From contig JAQWOP010000021.1 in assembly GCA_029245795.1 (NCBI GenBank), forward strand, positions 32,731-96,730: 64,000 bases of DNA. The letters are read 5' to 3'. Of the stretch, positions 50,993 to 59,192 are shown piece by piece. The position numbers and the translations under genes are program-made. The stretch comes from Hyphomicrobiales bacterium (GTDB lineage: Bacteria; Pseudomonadota; Alphaproteobacteria; Rhizobiales; TMED25). A model generated the notes under the pieces. The model had not been told where the DNA came from and ran no database searches. It saw nothing but the letters and a program-made list of their open reading frames with translations. Every line of letters starts with the position of its first letter. Positions within the stretch are counted from its first letter, which is position 1.

Positions 50993-51232
50993 ATGAATAG
51001 GATATTAAAAATGCCAAGGATGGGAATGAATGTTGATGAAGGTACAATCGTAGAATGGCATAAAAAACCAGGTGAAAGATTTGTATCTGGTGAAGCACTT
51101 TATTCAATTGAAACTGATAAAACAACAGCTCAAGTTGAAGCTCCATGTGATGGTGTATTAGAGTCTATTGATGCAAATGTTGGAGATGATGTATCTGTAG
51201 GTGATAATATATGCTCAATCATTGATGATTAA
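50993..51232 (+). CDS. Stand-alone lipoyl-domain protein (79 aa, no E2 catalytic domain)
   Basis: MPRMGMNVDEGTIVEWHKKPGERFVSGEALYSIETDKTTAQVEAPCDGVLESI; ETDKTT lipoylation motif with Lys43; stop codon right after the domain. Confidence 0.93.
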   Translation: MNRILKMPRMGMNVDEGTIVEWHKKPGERFVSGEALYSIETDKTTAQVEAPCDGVLESIDANVGDDVSVGDNICSIIDD

Positions 51233-51272
51233 TTGTAAATAGATTTAGATAATTCATCAAAGTAAATATTAA

Positions 51273-52661
51273 ATGGCAATAATCAATTCAAAGAATACCT
51301 ATAGGTATCATTATCTAGATACTTTGAGAATGGGGTTTCCAATAATTATAGCAAGGACTTCAATCCTTATAATGGTGACTATTGATGCTATAATGACAGG
51401 GTGGGCTGGGTCTGAACAACTTGCATATCTTGGTCTTGGATTAGCCCCTGTCATCGCTCTTATGGTTATATTCATTGGTGCTTTAAATGCAACAGTTGTA
51501 CTAGCTTCTCAAGCAATAGGAGCAAAAGAAGAAAAAAATGTTGGTGGTATATGGTGTGTTAGCATGAGCCATAGTATAATATTTTCACTTATATCTATAT
51601 TTTTAGCTTTCTTTGTAGAAGATTTATTCTTACTTACTGGACAAGAACAGCAAATAGCAGAGGAAGGAGCAAGAGTTTCGCTTGTTTTTGCTTTTGGTAT
51701 TCCTGGGATGCTTTTTTTTGTTGCAACAAATTTAATTCTTGAGGCAATTGGTTATCAAAAAGCTGGAATGTTTATAATGATATTTGTAAATATATTAAAT
51801 ATTTTATTTAATGGAATATTTATCTTATCATGGGGTTCATTCTATTTAGATGGAGGTGCTTATGAAGCGATAGTAATATCTTCTATATTAAGGTGGTTAG
51901 CATTTTTCATATCAGTCGTATACTTAATATACATATCTTCAGGTAATAACAATATTTATAATATTAAACAAAGTATATCTAATACAACGAATGATTTCTT
52001 TATGTTGAGTAATGCTTTGGCATCTAAGTTCAGAAAGATCGCATTACCAATGTCTTTGCTGCAAGGTGTTGAGACATTAGCATTTAGTGCTGTAATTTTT
52101 ATTGCAGGTTGGTTTGGATCAGAAGCTCTTGCAGCCCAACATGCAACATATACAATTATGAACCTAATATATATGAGTGCTATTGGTGTAGCAGGGGCAA
52201 CTTCTATAAGAGTTGGAAAAGCAGTTGGAAATCAAAATATTCAAGATACTCAAATGGCAGGAATAATGGGTATATTAGTTGCTTTTTCGATAACTATTCC
52301 AATATCGCTTTTTACAATTCTCTATCCTGAGTTAATAGCAAGGATTTTCTTTGAAGATACTGCAATGATTGAACTTACAAGAGGTATTATATTTTTTGTT
52401 GGATTTCTATTTGTGTTTGATACGATGATGGCTGTATCATTAGGGGCACTTCGGGGAACAGGTGATGTTTGGGTTCCCTTCATAATTTTAGCAACTTGCT
52501 TTTGGATATTTGGGATTCCTTTTTCTTATTTATTTTCAGTTATTTTAGGATACGGATTAGTGGGATTATGGGTTGGAATAGGATTTGCTATCATAAGTTC
52601 ATTATTGCTTCTAGCGCCAAGATTTTATATAATTTCCTCAAAACCAATAAAAAAAATATAA
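51273..52661 (+). CDS. MATE-family efflux transporter
   Basis: 12-TM layout; VTIDAIMTGWAGSEQLAYLGLG...GVAGATSIRVGKAVGNQN. Confidence 0.92.
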   Translation: MAIINSKNTYRYHYLDTLRMGFPIIIARTSILIMVTIDAIMTGWAGSEQLAYLGLGLAPVIALMVIFIGALNATVVLASQAIGAKEEKNVGGIWCVSMSHSIIFSLISIFLAFFVEDLFLLTGQEQQIAEEGARVSLVFAFGIPGMLFFVATNLILEAIGYQKAGMFIMIFVNILNILFNGIFILSWGSFYLDGGAYEAIVISSILRWLAFFISVVYLIYISSGNNNIYNIKQSISNTTNDFFMLSNALASKFRKIALPMSLLQGVETLAFSAVIFIAGWFGSEALAAQHATYTIMNLIYMSAIGVAGATSIRVGKAVGNQNIQDTQMAGIMGILVAFSITIPISLFTILYPELIARIFFEDTAMIELTRGIIFFVGFLFVFDTMMAVSLGALRGTGDVWVPFIILATCFWIFGIPFSYLFSVILGYGLVGLWVGIGFAIISSLLLLAPRFYIISSKPIKKI

Positions 52662-52677
52662 TCAATCGGATAAAAAA

Positions 52678-53565
52678 ATGCACATACCAATAATTGACAG
52701 TCATCATCATGTATGGGAAAAAAAAGATATTGAGTGGTTACAGGGTGATGTTCAGCCAAGAATATTTGGCGACTATACTTCAATAATGAAAGATTATTTG
52801 ATCGATGATTATATTGATGATGTAGTAGATTTTGGAGTTGAAAAATCTGTCTATATCCAGTGTAATTGGCCTATATCCAGATATCTTGATGAAGCTAAAT
52901 TTATAGATAATTGTTATAATCATTCTGGTTGGCCAGCTGCTTTTATTGGTTATTGCAATCTATTAGATGATAAAGCTCAAGATATGTTAGATAGATTATT
53001 TGACTACCCTCTTACCAGAGGAATTAGGATGCAATTACATTGGCATGAGAATGAACTATATTCATTTGCTAATTCACCCAATATTATGGATGATAGAATC
53101 TTCAATAAAAACTTTGAATATCTTATGAAATATGAATCTGTATTTGAATTACAGGTTTTTCAAGGCCAAGCTGAATCAACAAAGAAATTAATTAAAAGAT
53201 ATCCCGAAATTAACTTCATTCTGCAGCATGCAGGAATGCCCCATGATTTATCTGAAGATAGGATGAAAGAGTGGTATGATTTTATTGGAAATATCTCAGA
53301 ATTTGATAATTTATTTATTAAGCTATCGGGCCTTGGTACTTTTATAAATAAGAATGACCCTAAATTCATAAACGAAATAGTTAATAAAGTTCTAAATATT
53401 TATAATTCAAATAGATGCCTATTTGGTTCAAACTTTCCTATTGAGAAAATCTGGTGTAATTACAGTGATATTATAGAAGCTTATCAATTTGCTACTCAGA
53501 AACTTCAAATGAGTGATAAAAAAAATATATTTTATGAAACTGCAAATAGATTATATAGACTTTAA
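52678..53565 (+). CDS. Amidohydrolase-2 family TIM-barrel hydrolase
   Basis: IPIIDSHHHVWE...NFILQHAGMP...CLFGSNFPIEK. Confidence 0.9.
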   Translation: MHIPIIDSHHHVWEKKDIEWLQGDVQPRIFGDYTSIMKDYLIDDYIDDVVDFGVEKSVYIQCNWPISRYLDEAKFIDNCYNHSGWPAAFIGYCNLLDDKAQDMLDRLFDYPLTRGIRMQLHWHENELYSFANSPNIMDDRIFNKNFEYLMKYESVFELQVFQGQAESTKKLIKRYPEINFILQHAGMPHDLSEDRMKEWYDFIGNISEFDNLFIKLSGLGTFINKNDPKFINEIVNKVLNIYNSNRCLFGSNFPIEKIWCNYSDIIEAYQFATQKLQMSDKKNIFYETANRLYRL

Positions 53566-53567
53566 TA

Positions 53568-54776
53568 TTATTTAGTTCCAAATATGACTATTTCTTTATC
53601 CTTAATTGGATAATGAAGAAAAGCCGCAAATATCCCTAAAAGCACTGAAAACCACCACATGATATCATAATTGCCGGTGAAGTCATATATTTTTCCACCT
53701 ATCCAAGCGCTAAAGAATCCTCCAAGTTGATGTCCAAAGAACACTATACCATATAGCATTGACATATATTTAGGTCCAAAGAAAGTTGCTACTAGACCAC
53801 TAGTTAGAGGAACTGTTCCTAGCCATAATAGACCAAGCGTAAATGTAAATATAAGAGTTGAAGCAATACTAATTGGGGTAATTATATATATAATAAACAC
53901 TATTGCTCTTAGTGAGTATAACACAACCAAAACATCACTCTTTGCGAATTTATCTCCAAGTCTTCCAGCTATAGCTACTCCAAAAATATTAGCAAAACCA
54001 ACCAATGCAAGAGCTGTTGTTGAGACATCTTTTGGTAAAGACATATCGGATATATAAGCTGGGAGATGAGCAACTATAAAGTTTACATGAAAACCACATA
54101 TGAAGAACCCACAAACAAGGAGTATGAAGTGCCTTGAATTTAAAGCCTGATTTAATACTTCTTTGAGCGATTCATCAGATTCTATTCTTGTGTTATTCTC
54201 ATTGGTATTTATTTTTTTAGAAACAAGTCCATATACCAAGGGGATGATTAGAAGAGAAATGATTGCTAACCAAAAAAAAGCTGATGACCAACCTGTGGCT
54301 TGAATCAAGGACCCTGAAACAGGAATTCCAAGAAACATTCCAATAGACCCACCCATTGTAGTTAATCCAAGAGCAGTTCCCCTTTTTTCGGGTGGTGCAA
54401 ACTTTCCAACAGCTCCAAGTATTACTGTGAAGCCCATTCCTGATAGACCCATCCCAACTATAACTCCGCCAATAATCAAACTCATTCCCTGATCAGCATT
54501 TGACAAAATTAAGATACCTAATGCATATGTAAGAGTACCAAATATTACTACTTTTTTAAGGCCATATTTATCAGAGAGAGCTCCAGTAAATGGGGCAAGT
54601 GCTCCCCAAAGAAGATTGACTAGACCTATAGATAAAGCAAAAGTTTCTCTACCCAAATTTAGACTTGTACTCACAGGTTCAAGGAATAAGCCAAATGATT
54701 GTCTAATACCAACGGCTATAGCAAGTATCAATCCAGCACAGATCATTTTTATATGTAATGGAGATAATTTATTCAT
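53568..54776 (-). CDS. MFS transporter (oxalate/formate or monocarboxylate antiporter-like)
   Basis: AGLILAIAVGIRQSFGLFLEPVSTSLNLGRETFALSIGLVNLLWGALAPFTGALSDKYG. Confidence 0.9.
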   Translation of the reverse strand: MNKLSPLHIKMICAGLILAIAVGIRQSFGLFLEPVSTSLNLGRETFALSIGLVNLLWGALAPFTGALSDKYGLKKVVIFGTLTYALGILILSNADQGMSLIIGGVIVGMGLSGMGFTVILGAVGKFAPPEKRGTALGLTTMGGSIGMFLGIPVSGSLIQATGWSSAFFWLAIISLLIIPLVYGLVSKKINTNENNTRIESDESLKEVLNQALNSRHFILLVCGFFICGFHVNFIVAHLPAYISDMSLPKDVSTTALALVGFANIFGVAIAGRLGDKFAKSDVLVVLYSLRAIVFIIYIITPISIASTLIFTFTLGLLWLGTVPLTSGLVATFFGPKYMSMLYGIVFFGHQLGGFFSAWIGGKIYDFTGNYDIMWWFSVLLGIFAAFLHYPIKDKEIVIFGTK

Positions 54777-55668
54777 TGAAAACTCTTTCAGTTATATCTT
54801 CAGATATAAATCTTTTAATAGATATATTGTATGAACGACGGTATATGCTGAAATTCCATTTGTCATCTTTTTTCCCAATTTTATATTGAAGATATGAAAT
54901 TTGATTATTTATTATTCTTGAACTTGATGGCGCTCCAATACAAGGAATAAGTTTATCATTAATTTTTATTAAATTATGAATTTCATTATGTAAATGTCCG
55001 TGGAGAATAAGATTAACATTATATTTGGAGATGGTTTTTAATAATTCTTCTCTATTTAATAATCCTTTTAAATTCATTAAACCATATTTGTGAAGAGGAT
55101 GGTGAATAAGAATGATAGTGAAATAGTTATTACTATCAATTGACCTTAATATTTCCTTGAGATCATTAATTTGTTTATTGGATATTTTCCCCCAGCACAT
55201 TAGTGGTGGGGTAACTACAGCACTTGATAATCCAATAATTGCAATATCATTAATTACTTTTAAATATGGAAAAGGATCTTGATTTAATGAAGGGTTGTTT
55301 CTTTTACTAAAGTATTTTTCTAAATATGATAATGACTTTTCATAATTAACATTAATGTAAGAGTCATGATTCCCTGGAATAAAAGATAAATCTTGATCTC
55401 TGAAGTGATGATTTAATATTTGACTTGCCGATCTAAATTCATCTTCCAAAGATAAGTTTACTATATCACCTGTAAAAACAGTATGTGAATTATCTGTCTT
55501 GGTTATATCATCAAATATTATATTTAAATTTTCTAATTTATAAATATTTTTCCTTTTAGATGAATGATTAATATAACCAAAAATTCTTTGGTTCATTAGT
55601 TGAGGAAAGGTCGGTCTATTCTCCATAGGCAAATGCAGATCTGATATATGGGAAATGATTTGACTCAC
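54769..55668 (-). CDS. Calcineurin-like metallophosphoesterase
   Basis: ISHISDLHLP...FTGDIVN...FIPGNHDSY...LILHGHLHNE. Confidence 0.92.
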   Translation of the reverse strand: MSQIISHISDLHLPMENRPTFPQLMNQRIFGYINHSSKRKNIYKLENLNIIFDDITKTDNSHTVFTGDIVNLSLEDEFRSASQILNHHFRDQDLSFIPGNHDSYINVNYEKSLSYLEKYFSKRNNPSLNQDPFPYLKVINDIAIIGLSSAVVTPPLMCWGKISNKQINDLKEILRSIDSNNYFTIILIHHPLHKYGLMNLKGLLNREELLKTISKYNVNLILHGHLHNEIHNLIKINDKLIPCIGAPSSSRIINNQISYLQYKIGKKDDKWNFSIYRRSYNISIKRFISEDITERVFNE

Positions 55669-55694
55669 TTGCTGCTCTCCAAAAAGTTAAGTTT

Positions 55695-56156
55695 TTATCT
55701 AAATAGATATTTTTGATGATATTCTTCCGCAGCATAATAAACTAGATTAGTATATAGAATAGTAGCAATTGGTTTAGAATATTTGTCTGATGTTTTTAGT
55801 TTATTCAATTGATTCTCAAATATTTTTATGCTCGAATCATTGTTTGTAAATACACAAGATCTATATTGGCTTCCAACATCAAATCCTTGTCTATTAATCT
55901 GTGTAGGATCGTGAATATTCCAGAAAATATTTAGCAAATCATCAAATGAGATAATTATTTCATTAAACTGAACTTTTACAACTTCAGCATGGCCCGTTAT
56001 CCCCGAGCATACTTCTTCATATGTGGGATCAGATTTCACACCTCCAGCATAGCCAACTTCAGTGTCTAAAACACCTTCGGTGAAATGAAATATTTTTTCA
56101 ATATGCCAAAAACAGCCAGCACCAAAAAGAGCCGTTTGGGAATTCTTATTTTGCAT
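55695..56156 (-). CDS. msrA: Peptide-methionine (S)-S-oxide reductase MsrA
   Basis: TALFGAGCFWHIEKIFHFTEGVLDTEVGYAGG...YCVFTN-type region; YYAAEEYHQKYL. Confidence 0.93.
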   Translation of the reverse strand: MQNKNSQTALFGAGCFWHIEKIFHFTEGVLDTEVGYAGGVKSDPTYEEVCSGITGHAEVVKVQFNEIIISFDDLLNIFWNIHDPTQINRQGFDVGSQYRSCVFTNNDSSIKIFENQLNKLKTSDKYSKPIATILYTNLVYYAAEEYHQKYLFR

Positions 56157-57132
56157 TTAATTCATCTCTATTATGTGGATCATCAAATTCAAATTTTGGT
56201 CCATGTGCTATTATCCCCGTCGGATTTACTGTTTCGTGACTCCCATAATAATGCATCTTACTGTATTTATCATTATATGTTTCCTTTATGCCAGGGTATT
56301 GAAATAGATCTTTCGTATAATTGAAAAGATTATCATATTCCCTTAACTTTTTCTTATTACATTTAAAGTGACCATGGTAAACACTATCAAACCGAAGCAG
56401 TGTAGGAATGAATCTCCAATCAGACTCAGTGATCTTATCACCGATCAGATATTTCTGGTTTGAGAGAATGTAATCTAATTTATCGAGACCCGTAAAGAGG
56501 GTTTCAATCGCTTCTTCATATGCTTCTTGCGTAGTTGAAAACCCTGATCTGTATACACCGTTATTTATATTCTCATATATAAAGGTATTCATCTCGTCAA
56601 TAGCATCTTGCTTATCAACTGGGCGATAATTACCTTCTTTTGCACCCAAATGATCAAATTCGGAGTTAAACATTCTAATTATATCAGCAGATTCATTATT
56701 AACTATTGTGGATGTTTTTTTATCCCAGAGCAATGGCACTGTAACTTTTCCTGAATAGTTCTTATCTTCTTTTAAATATACTTCGTATAAGTAGTTAGCA
56801 TTATTTACAGAATCTGCGATTACTTGGTAACCCTCGTCAAAAGTCCATCCTTTTGATCGCATTATTGCATTGACAGCAGATATTGAAATTATTTCTTGGA
56901 GGTTCTTAATGGACCGGTAGATAAGGGTTCTATGTGCCCATGGGCATGCCCAGGATATATATAAATGGTATCTATCTTTTTCAGCTTTATAACCAGATTT
57001 TCCAGTTGGGCCTGCTTCTCCGTTAGCAGTAATCCAATTACGGTAAGCAGAAGCTTTACGAACATACCTTCCTTTGGTTATTTTAGTATTATACCATTCA
57101 TCAATCCATTTTCCGTTTTCTAATCTTCCCAT
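56146..57132 (-). CDS. Glutathionyl-hydroquinone reductase / Xi-class glutathione S-transferase
   Basis: YHLYISWACPWAHRTLIYRSIKNL; VPLLWDKKTSTIVNNESADIIRMFN. Confidence 0.92.
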   Translation of the reverse strand: MGRLENGKWIDEWYNTKITKGRYVRKASAYRNWITANGEAGPTGKSGYKAEKDRYHLYISWACPWAHRTLIYRSIKNLQEIISISAVNAIMRSKGWTFDEGYQVIADSVNNANYLYEVYLKEDKNYSGKVTVPLLWDKKTSTIVNNESADIIRMFNSEFDHLGAKEGNYRPVDKQDAIDEMNTFIYENINNGVYRSGFSTTQEAYEEAIETLFTGLDKLDYILSNQKYLIGDKITESDWRFIPTLLRFDSVYHGHFKCNKKKLREYDNLFNYTKDLFQYPGIKETYNDKYSKMHYYGSHETVNPTGIIAHGPKFEFDDPHNRDELNAK

Positions 57133-57240
57133 TTTTATCCTCTTACTAATTGAATCTTTTTTCTAGTATTTTTAGCATTTTTAATTTATTAATTCTATCA
57201 TTACATTTCAATATCTATATTTAGAATATAGAAAAACATT

Positions 57241-57750
57241 ATGAATCATAAAAATAAGATTAATATTAGATTAGAACAATATCAAGACAATGAGTCTATT
57301 GAAGAACTCTATAGCCTATCTTTTAGTCCAGGAAGGTATGTTAAGTCTGCTTTTAGAATGAGAGAAAAATATAGTCATTTAATAGATATTTCTTATGTAT
57401 CAACTATTGGAAGAAATATAATTGGATCTTTAAGATACTGGAATATATTAGTTAATTCAGAGCCGGCTTTACTTTTGGGGCCTGTAGTCATCCATCCTAA
57501 GTATAGAGGCAAAGGTTATGGTCAAGAATTATTGAAGTTTAGTATTCAAAATTGTAAACTTAATAATTTTAAATTAATTATTTTAATTGGTGATTTGATT
57601 TATTATTCTAAAATTGGATTTAAAAGATTTGAGAAAAAAGATCTATCATTCATAGGTCCAGTTAATAAAGATAGATTATTGTATATTGACTTTGGGAGTA
57701 ATATAGTTCAAGAAAGTGAAAAAATTGAAATCAAAAGATATATAGATTAA
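57241..57750 (+). CDS. GNAT-family N-acetyltransferase
   Basis: LLGPVVIHPKYRGKGYGQELLKFSI. Confidence 0.88.
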   Translation: MNHKNKINIRLEQYQDNESIEELYSLSFSPGRYVKSAFRMREKYSHLIDISYVSTIGRNIIGSLRYWNILVNSEPALLLGPVVIHPKYRGKGYGQELLKFSIQNCKLNNFKLIILIGDLIYYSKIGFKRFEKKDLSFIGPVNKDRLLYIDFGSNIVQESEKIEIKRYID

Positions 57751-57771
57751 ATATCTAAGTATTAATATTTT

Positions 57772-58272
57772 ATGCAAAAAAAAAATAATGAAATGGGTTC
57801 TGCAATAACGAGTCAAATAAAATTTTTTATTGACGAAGAATGCCGTTGGTTCTTTGAAGGAAGTGAAATAAAAAGACAATCTATGGTTTGCCTCTTTGCA
57901 AAATATTTGCAAAAAGATTCAAAAGGCGAATACAATATTATTACGCCATACGAAATTGTTAGGGTAAGGGTTGCCAATGTTCCATTCAAAGTTATAAAGA
58001 TTTGGATAGAGGGGATAGAAAAAGAAAGAAATATATCTATTGAAACAAATGTTGGTGATGTATTGGAGATTAAAAAACAGACCGCAATGAGATTTTCAAA
58101 GGACCCATCAAACAAAGGTATTGTCCCTTATATAAATTTTAGAGATAATATAGAGGCTATATTCACTAGATCCACAGCTCACGATCTTATCAGTCATTGT
58201 AATTTTTTTATGGTCAATTCTAAAAAAAGATTTGGCTTCTGGAGCAACAATACTTTCTTTCCAATTGACTGA
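57772..58272 (+). CDS. DUF1285-family protein
   Basis: FFIDEECRWFFEGSEIKRQSMVCLFAKYLQKDSKGEYNIITPYE. Confidence 0.85.
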   Translation: MQKKNNEMGSAITSQIKFFIDEECRWFFEGSEIKRQSMVCLFAKYLQKDSKGEYNIITPYEIVRVRVANVPFKVIKIWIEGIEKERNISIETNVGDVLEIKKQTAMRFSKDPSNKGIVPYINFRDNIEAIFTRSTAHDLISHCNFFMVNSKKRFGFWSNNTFFPID

Positions 58273-58294
58273 TTATTAAATTATTCTCACTGCT

Positions 58295-58915
58295 ATGAAT
58301 TTCCTCTCAAATAATGAAATAAGAGATAAACTTCTTCAAGAACTACCAGAGTTTGATAATTCATATAAGAGTAAATATAGTATAGAAAAACTTTATTCAA
58401 CTATAAATGAAATAAGATATCGTCATGCATCAGTTCTTATTCCACTTACTGTTTATAACGATAATATCCATATAATACTGACTCTGCGCTCGATAAATCT
58501 TCCTACACATGCTGGTCAAATATCTTTTCCAGGTGGTAAGGTTGATGAATATGATATGAATCCAATGAGGACTGCATATCGTGAGGCAGCTGAAGAAATA
58601 GGGCTTAATGAAGATTTGATATCTCTTCAAGGTTATTTAGATATTTATAGAACTGGAACAAAATATATTATTTTGCCGGTAGTTGGTTTTGTATCAGAAG
58701 ATTACGAACCAAAATTAAATAAAGGAGAAGTAGAAGATCTCATATATCTGCCTCTAGATTTTATTGCAGATAAATCAAATTTACAATATAGAGAGCAGGA
58801 AATAAACGGTGAAAAAAGATTTTTTTACGTATATGAATATAATGATCATTTCATTTGGGGAGCAACAGCACATATGTTAAAGTCATTATCAGAAAGGCTT
58901 TTTGAGAATGATTAA
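58295..58915 (+). CDS. NUDIX hydrolase (CoA pyrophosphatase-like)
   Basis: ISFPGGKVDEYDMNPMRTAYREAAEEIGL. Confidence 0.92.
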   Translation: MNFLSNNEIRDKLLQELPEFDNSYKSKYSIEKLYSTINEIRYRHASVLIPLTVYNDNIHIILTLRSINLPTHAGQISFPGGKVDEYDMNPMRTAYREAAEEIGLNEDLISLQGYLDIYRTGTKYIILPVVGFVSEDYEPKLNKGEVEDLIYLPLDFIADKSNLQYREQEINGEKRFFYVYEYNDHFIWGATAHMLKSLSERLFEND

Positions 58916-59174
58916 ACTGCTTGTATTTCATATTTTAATATTAATATGCCCGTTTTTCATAATTAGTATATTCTATTGTTTAATAGGAAAATATTCTAAA
59001 CTTAGAGAAATTCCAGATCGCTATGGTTATAAACTTCTAGTTTTGGGATTGTTCATTTCAATTACAATATTCTATTTAAACCCAATCCTATCAGGTTCTT
59101 CAGTCGACAATAATTATATTCCTCCATATATGGAAGGTGGAAAAATTATATCAGGAACTATAAAAGAAGAGTAA
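58902..59174 (+). CDS. Small membrane protein (DUF6111-like)
   Basis: Two TM helices; overlaps the NUDIX gene and precedes cca. Confidence 0.6.
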   Translation: MRMIKLLVFHILILICPFFIISIFYCLIGKYSKLREIPDRYGYKLLVLGLFISITIFYLNPILSGSSVDNNYIPPYMEGGKIISGTIKEE

Positions 59175-59192
59175 TATTATCGGAGGAAAGAA

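Noticed and set aside
40265-53565. Integrative island at tRNA-Met
   Set aside because: No integrase, no remnants of mobile genes, and I did not spot a repeated tRNA 3' end; kept only as a synteny check.
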